Of a DNA stretch of 64,000 nt, positions 21,101 to 33,100 are shown piece by piece. The position numbers and the translations under genes were made by a program. The notes under the pieces were generated by a model that saw nothing but the letters and a program-made list of their open reading frames with translations, did no database searches and had not been told where the DNA came from. Source of the stretch: Nocardia mexicana NBRC 108244 (lineage in GTDB: Bacteria; Actinomycetota; Actinomycetes; Mycobacteriales; Mycobacteriaceae); assembly GCF_001613165.1 (NCBI RefSeq), contig NZ_BDBV01000057.1, positions 1-64,000 on the forward strand, given 5' to 3'. Each line of letters opens with the position of its first letter. Position 1 is the stretch's first letter.

Positions 21101-24100
21101 CTCGTTGTTCAGCTGTGGCGCGGCGATCGGCTGTTCGGCATCCGATACGTCGGGGACAGGCGTCGGGTCGGGCAGTAGGCGCCTTGCCGGAGTGGCGAAG
21201 ACCAGCACGCTGTCGGCCAGTTCGTTGAGCAGTCTGTCGAGGTCGCGCACCTCGGCATCGTGTTCACGGAACGTTGCGTACTTCGAACCCCGGGCGGCGG
21301 GCGGTTCGAACGGATCACCGATCTCGGCGGTGATCGTCTCTGTGGTTCCGCCGACGTTCGCACGGGCCCGTTCACGCTGTGAGGCGGCCAGGTGCCGCTG
21401 CCGGGCGGTTTCCTCCAGTTGCGCCGTCAGGTACGGGGTTCCCGGATCCAGTGTGTGGTACAGCTCGGCATTCTCTGCCAGCGATTCGAGCGCGGCATAC
21501 TGCCGGGCGAGTAGGCGACGAGGATCGTCGGCGGGCACACCCCTGACTCCGAGGAATCTGTCGATCCACCCCACCCACGTCCCCAGTGTGTTCGGCTCCA
21601 CACCCAGCAGCTCCGCCAGTTCCGTGCCCACCTCATCGCACCGCACGGCGAAATCCATGGGATCTACCTCGCCCCACGCCACAGGGGCCGAGCCGTCGAG
21701 GGCCAGTCGGTCTGCTGCCTCGTCGGCTGCCAGGCGCGCCTCGACCCGTCGGTCCGCGGCGCGGCGGCGGGCCTCCTCCACCTTGTCGAGCAGACGGATC
21801 TCGGATTCCAGCCGGATGACTCGCTCGGACAGGGTGAGCAGGTCCCGGTGATAGCGGAACGACTCGGCATCCGCCCGGGCGCCCCGGTCCGCTCGGGGCG
21901 ATCGATCGGCCTGGCGAGCCAGTGTGTTGCACTGCGCCTTGCAAACTTGCAAGCGTGTGTCCCACAAGATATTCCCCGGCCGGAGGGCCGCTGGATGATA
22001 TCCGCGCCGCGCGGCAAGTTCGTCACGTTGTGCGAGGGCTTGTTTCCACAGCTCGACCAGACGATCTCGGGGGCCGGGCTCCGGCACAGGTTCCGTCTCG
22101 GGAGTGCCGGGGACCGCGGCGCTGCCGGTGAATTCCGCCTGCAGTTCCGCGGCCTGTTCGAGGACGCCGGAATCCACCAGGGCGACACCGGAATCGGTGA
22201 GCCACCGGTCCACAGCCATCGCGTGGAAATCGCCCAGCGCCGCGATGACTCGTACCGGATCCTCGCCGGGAACGAAATCGGTGTAGCGAGCGTTGATTAC
22301 CCCGTCACGGCGTTCCAGGACAAGCGTGACCCGGCCGGGTTCGGAGCGAACCGGGTTGAGCGTCACCGTGATCGAGATTCGCTCGGGTTCGGCCCGTAGA
22401 TCGGCGACCTCGGTCCAGTAGAAGTCGCCGGCGCCGGGTATCTGCTCGGCCAGGCCCGCGCCGCCGCGATCCAGGTAGCTTGCGACGGAATCGGTCTGCC
22501 CGTCGGCCTGCCAGAATTCGCTGGGTTGGAACCCGCGGAAATCGATGTCGGACAGGTCGACACCCGCCGCGATCAGCCAATGACGAACCTGCGCTTCGTG
22601 TTTCGGAAGGTTGCTTTCATCGCCGATCGTCGCGCTGACCCCGGCGCCCTTCAAGCGCCCCGGCCGGTCCGGGTCGAACACGAAGATGCCGGATCCGCTG
22701 ACACCCGGGTTGTCGAGTGCGTGATACAGGCTGATGTGCTCGACCTTATTGGAGGCGGCGCACAACACCTCTCCCGGTGTGCCGTCCAGCACGAAGGTCT
22801 CCGCGATCGGGGCACCGACGTGAGCCCGCCCCTTCGAATCGTAGAACACGCCCCCGCGCGCGGTCAGGGTTCGGGCCTTGCGTTTCGTAATTATTTTGGG
22901 AGCGGGCTTATCGTTGGAATTCGCCGGTGCCACATCGTATTTCGGGCGCAGCCCATCACCGCGGAAGAGCCATCGACGGAATTTCTCTTGCGCAGTGGCG
23001 ATTTGGTCCGGCGGCGCCTCATCGCCGGGCATGCCTTCGATATCGCCGTCGCGCGGGGGCGCCTGCTCGGGGTTGGGCGGGCGGAGAGCCGACAGATCGC
23101 CGTCGTCGGATCGGAGGTAAGCGACGAAGGCTTCCTTGATCCGGTGGCGGCGGAAGGACTGTTGCCAGTCGTCGTGCGCGCGCACGCGGGGAATGCGGTC
23201 GGGGTCGTCGGCGGCGGGGTTGGGATTGCCGGGGTCGGTGATGTTGGTGTCGAAGACGACGACATTGCCGCCCTTGCGGCCGTCTGTGTTGGTGACGAGG
23301 TAGGTGTGCATCTTCGTGCCGTCGTCCACGAGGACGACGGCGGTATCTGCGTCGTCCTCGAGATTCCGTACGTCGTCGATGACGTGTGCGAGGGGGTCGT
23401 CGAGGTAGGGGTTGATGTGAGTCTTGGTGAGCTGGGTCCTGATGGAATTGGACAGGTCGTGCCATTTGCTCTGTCCGGGTTCGAGTTTTCTTGCCGCGTC
23501 ACCGTCGAGCGCGCGGATACCCTCCACTACTTGGTTGATGCAGTTCAGCAGATTGTTGTCGACCGACAACCACGGACGTTCGGGATCCACGCCGGCCTCG
23601 CGCAGGGTCGCGAAGGCGCGGTCGCGGAATGCGGTGAAATCGTCCCCGGATTCTTGGGCGGCTCGCAGGGCCGCGTAGATGGCCCAGGCGCGATGCGAAC
23701 CGAAGCTGATGGTGCCGGGCTGTTCGGCTCCGAAACCTACGCCGTCCATCACCTGCTGGGTGAAGGCAGGGACGGAGCGCAGGAGTGCCCCGGGATGTTG
23801 CGTGCCGTATCTGCGTAACCATGATGCGACGCGACGGGCGTCGTCGATCTTGTCGACGTAGATGACGATGCGGTCGTCACGCGCGGACGCGGGGCCGGCG
23901 ATCTTCGTGCTCACCACGCCCGGGAAATCATGGGGGCGGTCCAGGATCTCGTGCACGATGCCGCTCATGAGCGCGGGCGCGGCGTCGGGATGTGCGTTGA
24001 CATAGACACGGAAACCGGGTTGGTCAGCTGCGTCGGTCCGTTCGAACTGGATGAAGTCGATGGCGTCGGCCATCCGAATGGCGCTGTCGATCCGGTCGGA

Positions 24101-27100
24101 GTCGAGGTCCAGCGTCATTCCGGCCGCGGTGGCCTTGGCACCCGGATGCTCCGAGCCGCGTTCTCGAACGATATCGGTCAGCGTTGTGACGTAGGACCGG
24201 AAATCGGTGGCCGTCCCGGTATCCGGTGATGTGTTGTATCGGTCGTAGGCATCCTTGTCTGTGACAACGGATTCCCGGTTCTCCCACACGTGCCGCAGGA
24301 ATTCCTCGAGACTTTCGAGGGACAACTGCGGTGCGGCACGGCCATTTCGCTGGTAGGACAGCTCACGCACCGCGGCGAGGTCGTCGAACGATGTGCCCGG
24401 GCGCAGTGTCCGAGCGAGTTCCACGAGTGTGCGTGGTTGGTCGAATACGCTGGGGAAGTCCGCTTCCGCCCGTTCGATGTAATCCGGAGTGCCGGTCGTT
24501 GCCGAAGTACTCCACGGTGTCGTGGCTCGCGCAGGCCCATTGCCGGTTTCGGGCACCGGACCATCGCGATCCGTCGCCGTGCCCGTCGGCTGTGCGGGAC
24601 TCGCGGCCTTGGTGGGACCGTCCATCACGACGACCGTGATGTTGTCGGTTTCGGGCTCCGTCCCGTCCGCCCGCCGAACACCGAGGGCCCTCTGGACCAT
24701 GGCCTCCGACGCTCCGAGCCGGTTTTCCGGTGATCGTTCCAGCTCTTGCCGGACGGTGTCGGCGAGCGCTTCGTCGGAGACGCCCTTGAGCGCCCCATCG
24801 GAAACCAAGACCACCATGCCGTTGCGGGTTCGCCTGTGGCTCTGGGGTTCCGGCTCTGTCCACGGGTCTTGCCATTGCTCCGCGTTGCCGCCGAGGCCGC
24901 GGGTGATCACCGACGCGAACGGCAGCTCTTCGGCCTCTTCATCGGTTAGTTGCCGGCCTCTGCTCCTGGCCAATTCGATATGTTTCTGGGCGCCCGAATC
25001 GTCCACGGTCAGCCGTTCCGCCGGACCGCCGTCGAGCGGAACCCAGTACGCCCGGGCGTCGCCATAGGATTCGGTGACGATCTCCGTGGGAGTCACCAGC
25101 GCCACGACGATCGTGCAGGCGGGCGGGATTTCGCAGCCGACGAATTCGTCTTCGATCAGCTTGCTGACCGCGGCCTGAGCGGCATTGATGGCATCTTTCA
25201 CGACCTGCGTCGGATTCCACGGCGCTCCGGCCGCGGTGGCTGCCGCCGCCTTGTGCAGGACGACACTGGCGGCTTGCGATGCCACCTTCGCGGCGAGATC
25301 GCCACGCGCCGTGTGAGATACACCGTCGCACACCGCGGAGAGAGTCATCGGCTCGCCGTTGACGATGGCCTCCGCCACCGCGAAGTCGTCCTCGTTCTCG
25401 GAGTGCCCTCGGCCGACATCGGTATATCCGGCGGCGTGCTTCAGGCCGTCCTCCGGCCCCTCCTTGCGACGCTTGGGCGGTTTCGGCAACTGCATCCAGG
25501 GCAGATGCGGGACCCAGTCGTATTCCGGCGCTGGCGGGGCAGCTTCCGGAGCCTCGGCCTCGCTCGGCGTCTGCGCCCACGGTGACAGCCGGGGGGCGTG
25601 TGCTTGCTGCACTCCGAGCGGTGCGGGTGCGTCGTCCGGGTTTGCGGGTAGCGGGGTGGCGTCTGCCGGAGTCTGGGCGGCCGGGAGCGCGTCCAACGCC
25701 GCGACCAGGGTCCGGACCCGGCTGTCCGCCGTGTGGAAGTCGTTGAGGGCCCGATTGATTCGCCGCTCCAGCTGGGCGGCTTCGGCAGCGTGGCGTGCGG
25801 TGTCGTTACTGTTCAACCACTCCGCCAGCCATCGCCGCATCGCATCGACGTGCTCGATCAACGCCGCCAGCCGTGACCGGGCGATTGTCACGTACGGGTT
25901 ATCGGCGACCCGCTGCAGCTCCTGCAGGGCGGCAAGCGAGACCTGCAGTGTCCGTTGATATTCGAACGCGGAGGCCCGCGGATCCGCGGCGGCCGGGCCC
26001 AGTTGCGCGAGCACCGCGTGCACCCCGTCCACCGCCTGCATCAGCCGTTCGGTGTCGATCGATGCGAGCAACTCGGGGTCACGTGTCATCGGCTGCGCAT
26101 CCACCGGTGCCGCAGCCAGTTTCGCCGAAACCTCGGCGAGTGCGTGATCGGCCGCGCGGAAGCGCTCGCTCGCCTCCCTGGCCTCGTCGGCCCGCATGGA
26201 CGCCGTGGGTTGCACCTGCCCGTCGCCCTGGTCGGTGACGAAATCATCGGCTGCTGTCGCTGCGGCCAGCCACTGCGCCACGGCCTGGGCGAGACTCGTC
26301 AGAACGCGGTGCCGGGCCGGGAGGATCTGGGGCCCCGGGTCCAGCAGTTCATCCAGCAGCGCGACGATCTGCTCGAGGTGGCGAAGCCGCTCCACATCGG
26401 CGTGTGTCACCGCCTCGTGCGTATCGAACATCGCGTCATCCCGCTCGGCGGCGACCGCATCCCGCACCGCCCGCACCTCCTCGGCATCGAGCGGTGCATC
26501 CGCCTGACGCTGGCCGGATTCCGAGTAATTCGGCTGCTGTTGTCCGGTACCCGGTGTACCCCAAGGCATTCCGGTCTCAGGGTTGATATTGAAGGCCAGT
26601 ACGCCCATCGGGGCGTCTGCGGGGACATGGGTGGCCATCCCGCCGCGGCGCTTTCGATTGCCGAGCGCATCGACATCACCGAATCCGTCGTAAGCCGTTG
26701 TCGCTCCGGGCGGTCCATCGACGCGGCCGCCGCCCCGTCCTCTCGACCTCGATGCGGGATCTGTCGCTGAGGCCCGGGCCGGGGTACCGGAGCTGTCCGG
26801 AAGCATGCCCGCATTCCGTGCTGCCGCTGCCATGTTCGAGCGACCGGAGATGCCGATCTTGGCGCGGATGCGACGGAGGTAGGTCTGCACCGTCCGGTTC
26901 GATATACCCAGTGCGGCAGCGATTTCGGGGTCTGATCTGTCCTGCTCGACCAGAACGAGGATCTCTCGCTCGCGGGCGGTCAGCGTGATGTTGTTGTCTG
27001 CGGGGGATTGTTCGAGGGGTGTGTCTGTGTCCTCGGCGGGGGCGGCCGCACGGTCGCCGACCTCGAGCTTGTGACGTATGCTGACCAGCCGGGTCTTCAC

Positions 27101-30100
27101 GGTGCTGACCGAGATACCCAGTGCGGCAGCGATTTCGGCGTCGGACTTACCCTCGTTGACAAGCGTGCGAATCTCGGCTTCGCGCTTGGTCAAGGCGTGG
27201 TCGGCGGACTCGGGTCCTGGTGACCGAGTACCCTCGGATCCCCGTTTCTTGCCTGTGGCGGCTGCTCCTCCTGCCGGGTTGTCGTGCGGGGCCGGGCTGG
27301 AAGTGTCCAGGCGACGCCGCGATGTATCCAGCGCGATAACCGGACTCGGCGCGCCCGCGGGATAGATCGCTGCGATCAACTGCGTGCGCCCGCTGATCTG
27401 GACCTTTCGACCGATACTGTGAACGTGCTTCTCCGCAGTTCGTGTCGATAGGCCGAGGGTCGTTGCGATCTGCCTGTCTGTGTACCCCTTCACGACCAGT
27501 GCGAGAACTTCGAGCTCACGGGTCGTCAGCCGATCCACTGTCACGCCCTGTTGCCGCGCGACCTCCATCGTCTCGGCCCAGTTGGCCGCGGACGGATGAA
27601 CGGGTGCGAGGAGTCCTTCGTGGAGGGCGGCCGCGGCGATCCCGGACCGCTGCCGCAGGCCGAGCTTGTGTCCGAGACGGACGACGCATTGGTTCACCGA
27701 GTTGAGCTCGAGCCTGATCAGGGTCGCAATGTCCTTGTAGGCCATCCCCGCCACGACCAGGCGAAGTATCTGTGTTTCACGCGCGGTCAGCTCGGCGACT
27801 CGGTGATCCGGGTCGACGCGTGACGTATTGGGCAGGACTCCCAGATAGATAGCCGCCGCCACGACGGCTGCTGGATCAGCGGGAACATCGGCTCCGAGCT
27901 TGTCGCGGATTCGAACCAGATGAGCGTTCACCGTTGCCGCCGAGTGCCCCATTTTCGCCGCAATCTGTTTGCGCGACATATCTGCGACGAGCAAATCCAG
28001 CACCTGGAGCTCTCGACCGGTCAGTCCGAGCGAGATCGCGGCCGAAGTGGGCGCGTTCGAGCGCGGTTCCTCGGCCGCTGGTGTGCCGCTGACAACACCC
28101 CCGTTGGGAGATTGCGCGGATATCTGCTGGCGCAGCGCGCGAAGCGCGTCCAGTTGATCCGGGGAGGCGGCACGGCCCTGGCGCATTGCACGAATCGCGG
28201 CGACCATCAGCCGATGCTGTCTGGCATCGAGTGCGCCGATGCCTGCTTCCAAGGCATCCCGTGCCAATTGGTGTAGCCAATTGTCGATCTTGCCCTGCGG
28301 ATCATTCCGCCATTCGAGTGCTTCCGCGCGCTGGAAGGCGCTCGCTCTGACCGCCCGCGCCACTTCCACGAAGGGCACCGCCAGGGGTCTGCTCGCCGGA
28401 ACCCCCAATGTCATGAGAATACGCCGGATTACGGCATCCCCGAGTTGTGATCGCAGCTTCTGCGTCGCCGCTGGGCCACCGGACCGGTCCGCATCGGGAA
28501 GTTCTTCGATTTTGCGGGTCGGCGGGCCTCCGCGGCGTCGCGAAGGCGGGAACGGGATCAGTCGGCCGTCGTCGCTGTCTGTCGCCGCTGCCTTGCTCTG
28601 GAATGTGTTGTAGCGGACGACGTATGCCTTGTCGACGTGGTCGTAGGGGGGTGCCCATTTGTTGTTGCCGTTTTCATCGCCGTCGTAGGAGCGGACGCGC
28701 GGGATGCCGGGGTCGGTGCCGCCGATGCGGACGTCGAACACGAGGAGAGTGCCGGAGACGTTGGTGATGATGTAGCCGTGCGCTTTTTTGTCGTTTTCGA
28801 CGATGACGAGGGCAGTGTCTGCACCGTAGGTGTTGTTGCGGATGTATTCGGCGACCCCGGCCATGGGGTCGGGATTGCCGGGCAGCGGTTCCGGTCCGGT
28901 GTTTCGGAGTTGGGCTTGGATGTACTTCTCTAGGATCTTGTAGTTGTCCTCGGCATCCCAGGCACGGTCGGTATCGTCGGGATCGGGTGTGTCGAGTGTG
29001 GTGATGTTCAGCGCACGGAAGACCCGGGCGAGCTGGATAGCGCAATTCTGAATGACTTCGTCCGAGACTAGCGGTGGGGCTGTCCCGGGCGAGTTCTCCT
29101 TCTGTTCTGCGAGGCGAGATCGGAAGCTCTGGCAGGTATCTCGCGGTATGCCGAGTGTGTTGCTCGTGTCCGCGTCGGGGAGGCCCTCCACCAGCAGTTG
29201 CAGAACCTCGACCTCGGTGGGATACAACTGGATCTGTTCGGAGGAGGCGTGGGCCGCCTTGCCCGCGCGAACGCCGACAGCGGACGCGAGCTTCGTGTCC
29301 AAGTGGGCGAGTAGCTGATTCAGTTGAGCAGGCGGCATTCCGAGCGCGCTCGCGATGGATGATTCGGTCAACCCTGCCGCGACGAGACGGACAATATGTG
29401 CCTCGCCGTGCGTCAGTTCAACGAAATCAGCCGGGTCGATCACACGCTGCAGCGATCCCTGGATCACCATCGGAATGCGGCCGCGGACGCCGAGCTTGCT
29501 GCCCAGGCTCTCCAGATAGTCGTCTACCGTGTGTTCGGAGATTTCCAGCTGTGCCGCAATCTCTGTGCGCGACAGGTCCTGTGCTACCAACTCGAGTGCA
29601 AAGCGCTCGCGGGCGGTCAGGGTGCCGTGAGCGGCGGTGTTCGATAGTGGCCGGGTGCGATCGGGCGACCCGATGTCGAGCAGTCCTCGGCTCAGTGCTT
29701 CCCTGATGGTGGATACCAGGCCGGTGGTGCCCAGCTTCTTCCCAGCGCGAACCAGATGACCCCGCACGATGCCCCGCCTGCCACCCATCCTGGCCGTGAT
29801 GGAGTCGAGTGTCAGGTTTTGCGCAGCCCAATTGAGCGCCTCGAGTTCAGCGGGTGAAAGCACGGCCGGTCGTGGTTGTGTGCCCGGCTCGTTCGTGGGT
29901 ATGGCCCTGCCGCGCAACGGTTTCATGGCGTTGTGTGGCCCGGGGATGTACCCGTCGCCGGGTTGCGGGGCGTCGGGGCCGTAGGCGTGGACCTCGCCCG
30001 GATCGGTTCGCCGCCGGTTGCGGCGTGGGCGGGTTTCGTCGAAGGGGGGTGTTGCCTGATGGTCGCTACCGGAAGGGAGCTGATTGGCTTCCGGGAGCGT

Positions 30101-33100
30101 GGAGGACTGTGAATCCCCGGTGGCTGGCGATGTTTCGGACGTCGAATCGTTCGATCGCCACTCCCAGTATCCCAATTCATCGGCCGCCGCCAGTACTCGT
30201 CGTCCCATTTCGGAGTCGGCCGCGATGTGCTGGCGGAGCACTTGGTTGGTGACAGTTCTGCTGACGCCGGCCGCCTGTGCGATCTCGGTTTGGGTGGGCT
30301 GGTCTGCGAAGTGCCCGGGGACGAATGCCGTCCCGGCGAAATGTGGTGGGGTGAACCGGTTCCGGGCGAATGCGGGATCGATGACGCGGTGCAGGTCGGC
30401 TGGTATCGGGTAGCCCAGCCATTGCGCGGCGACAAGGATGCGCTGCTCTTGCTCCGTGTACGTCGGCTTGTCCCGGTGGAACGTCTGAGAGACGTCCGAT
30501 GCGGTTACTCCCGCGAGCCGGGCGACATCCTGTCCTAAGGGTTTTTGGTTCAGTTCCCGCTCGTCGAGGGCGAGGTATCGTGCGGCAAGGTTGGCGAGCT
30601 CGGTAGGGTGCGTGAGATCGATGTGGGCAATCGCGGTCCGTACTGGTGGCTGGTCGATTGCGTCGGTCGGGACGCCGAGTAGCCGGGCCAGTTGAGCGCG
30701 GAGGGCTGCGACGCGTTCGATGGCGAGTCCGGGTGCGCCGGGATGCCTCCAGTACCCCAATTGATCGGCCGCTGCGAGTACTCGCTGTCCCCTCTCGGAG
30801 TCGGCCGCGATGTGCTGCCGGAACACCAGATTGGCGACAGATTTGCTCACGCCGGCCGCCTGTGCCACGTCGGCTTGGTACGGCTGGGCCGCGAAGTGTG
30901 CGGGGACGAATGTCGTGCCGGCGAAATGCGGTGGGGTGAACCGATTTCGGACGAATGCGGGATCGATGATGCGGTGCAGGTCGGCTGGTATCGGGTAGCC
31001 CAGCCATTGCGCGGCGACAAGGATGCGCTGCTCTCGCTCCGTATACATCGGCTCGTCGCGGTGGAATACCTCAGAGACCTCCGACGGGGTCACCCCTGCG
31101 AGCTGGGCGACGTCGTTCACCATGGGTTTCCGGTTCAGTTCCTGCTCGGCGAGGGCCAGGAACCGGTCGGCCAATGCAGCGAGACGGGCGTCTCGCTCCG
31201 ACGGCGCCGCGGTGTCGATGCGGTCCATTGCCGCTCGCACCACCGTTTGGTCGACCGTACCGGGCTCGGTTTCGAGCAGGTCGGCCAATGTCCTGCGCAG
31301 AGCTGTGAACTCATCGGCCACGCCCACCCGAGCTGGCGTGCGCCGACGCCCCGAACGGGGGATCGTCGCCGCCGACTCTTGATCGGGGGCCTGCGGGACG
31401 GTCAGGTCACCTCCGAACTCGGCGACCTCCGCCGCGGGAACTCCGGCGACGGCGTGTGCGGCGTAATATGCGGCGGCGTCGAGTGCCGCGGCACTGCTGC
31501 CCATCACCGCCGCGGTCTGCTCTTCGGACAGGCCCCGGATGTGCCGGAGCATGAGGTAGCGGTGTTGCAGAGGCTTGGTGTCTTTGAGTGCGTCGACGCG
31601 GTCGCGTAGCTTCTGTGCGCTTGTCCGGGCCAGTGCCTGCCCGTATGGGCCGGTGCGAATGTCGTCGGGCAGCGCCGACCAGACCCCCCATCGCAGTCGG
31701 GCGGTTTGGAGCCGGTCACGAGCGACGTCTGCATAGATGAGCCCAAGGGCGGCCCCCGGGTTCTCGGAGGGTGACGGCTGTCGCTGTGCGATGCGGAAGG
31801 TCTCGTCGGTGATGTCGTGTGCGAGCCGCTGCTGCTGTGTTTCGTCGAGTTCGAGATTGCCGCGTTCGATCTGTTTCGCAACGGCGGATCGTGCCCTCGC
31901 GAAAACGTCCTGCCCGAACCGGTTTCGTAGATCCGCCGGCGCCCGGCCGAGTATGTCTCTGTCGCTCGGCTCAGTCCGACTGGGTTCGTCCGGTGTGAGG
32001 GCCGAGAGCTTGCCATCCTCGGAAGTGAAGTAGGCGACGAAGGCCGCTGTGGTTCCCGCCGCCGTAATCCCCTGGGACGTCTTCTTCAGTTCTTCGCCTG
32101 TGCGCACGCGGGGAATGCGGGGCGGGTTGTCCGGCTGCAGATTGTCGCGGGCGTTCGGATCGTTGAAGTTGGTGTCGAATATGACGATTTCGCTGCCGGG
32201 TTTGCCGGACCTGGTGACGAAATACGAGTGCATGGTGGTGCCGTCGTCGACGAGGACGACGGCCGAATCGGCGCCCCTATCGCCCTGTCGGACGGCATCG
32301 AGGATGTGGCCGAGGGGGTTTTCGCTGTCGGGATCCAAGTGCGCATCGGCGAGCTGAGTTGCGATGACGGCTGCGTTGGTGGCGGACCCCGGGGTCATCG
32401 CGGACTGTAGATGCGGCCATCTATTTTGCCCCGGACCGGGTTTGACAGCATCGTCGAGGCCGACCGCGGCGATTGCCTCGGAGACCTGGCGGATGCAGTC
32501 TTGGAGATTCAACGCGGCAGCCAGGTCGCGAACCTGGCGGTCGGCCGTGTCCTGCGCGTCGGTTGTCGCCACCACCCGTGGGTCCTGTTGGACGACATCG
32601 GGGACGTCCGGTACCGTGCCCGCGCTGTCGGACCATGATTCCAGCCATGCCCGGACCACGTCGGCGTGGTCGATCAGCAGTGCCAGCCGCGCCACGTCGA
32701 CCTCGGCATCAGGATTGTCGTCGACGGACTCGAGCACATCGAAGAGCTCGTCCAGTCGTGTGAGCGCCTGTTGCAGCCGCTGATCGGGAGTGAACAGCTT
32801 TCGCAGGCCTTCGTGATCGGCGCGGAAATGGTCGGCCCAATCAGCGACCTTCCCGATCCTGTCCAACTCTGCTGTGACGTCGTCCCAGACTTGCCGCAGC
32901 CGGGCTGTGTCGAGCCACCGCAGCAGGTCGGCGCCGCGTGCGAGCTCCGGTGTTTCGGGTTGTGCGGCAGCGAGTTTCGCGTCCAATTCGGCCAGTTTGT
33001 CGTCGGCGGTGCGCCAGGGGCCCGGCGGCTGCGCTGCGCGATCGGCCAGCTCGGTCGCGGCGATCGCGCGGTCCTTCTCGGCCGCTGCCATCGCCTTGTC

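Noticed and set aside
26810..31180. HTH repeats considered as a cluster of LuxR/LacI regulator genes
   Set aside because: No start or stop codons separate them and no receiver or ligand domains accompany them. They are modules of one protein.
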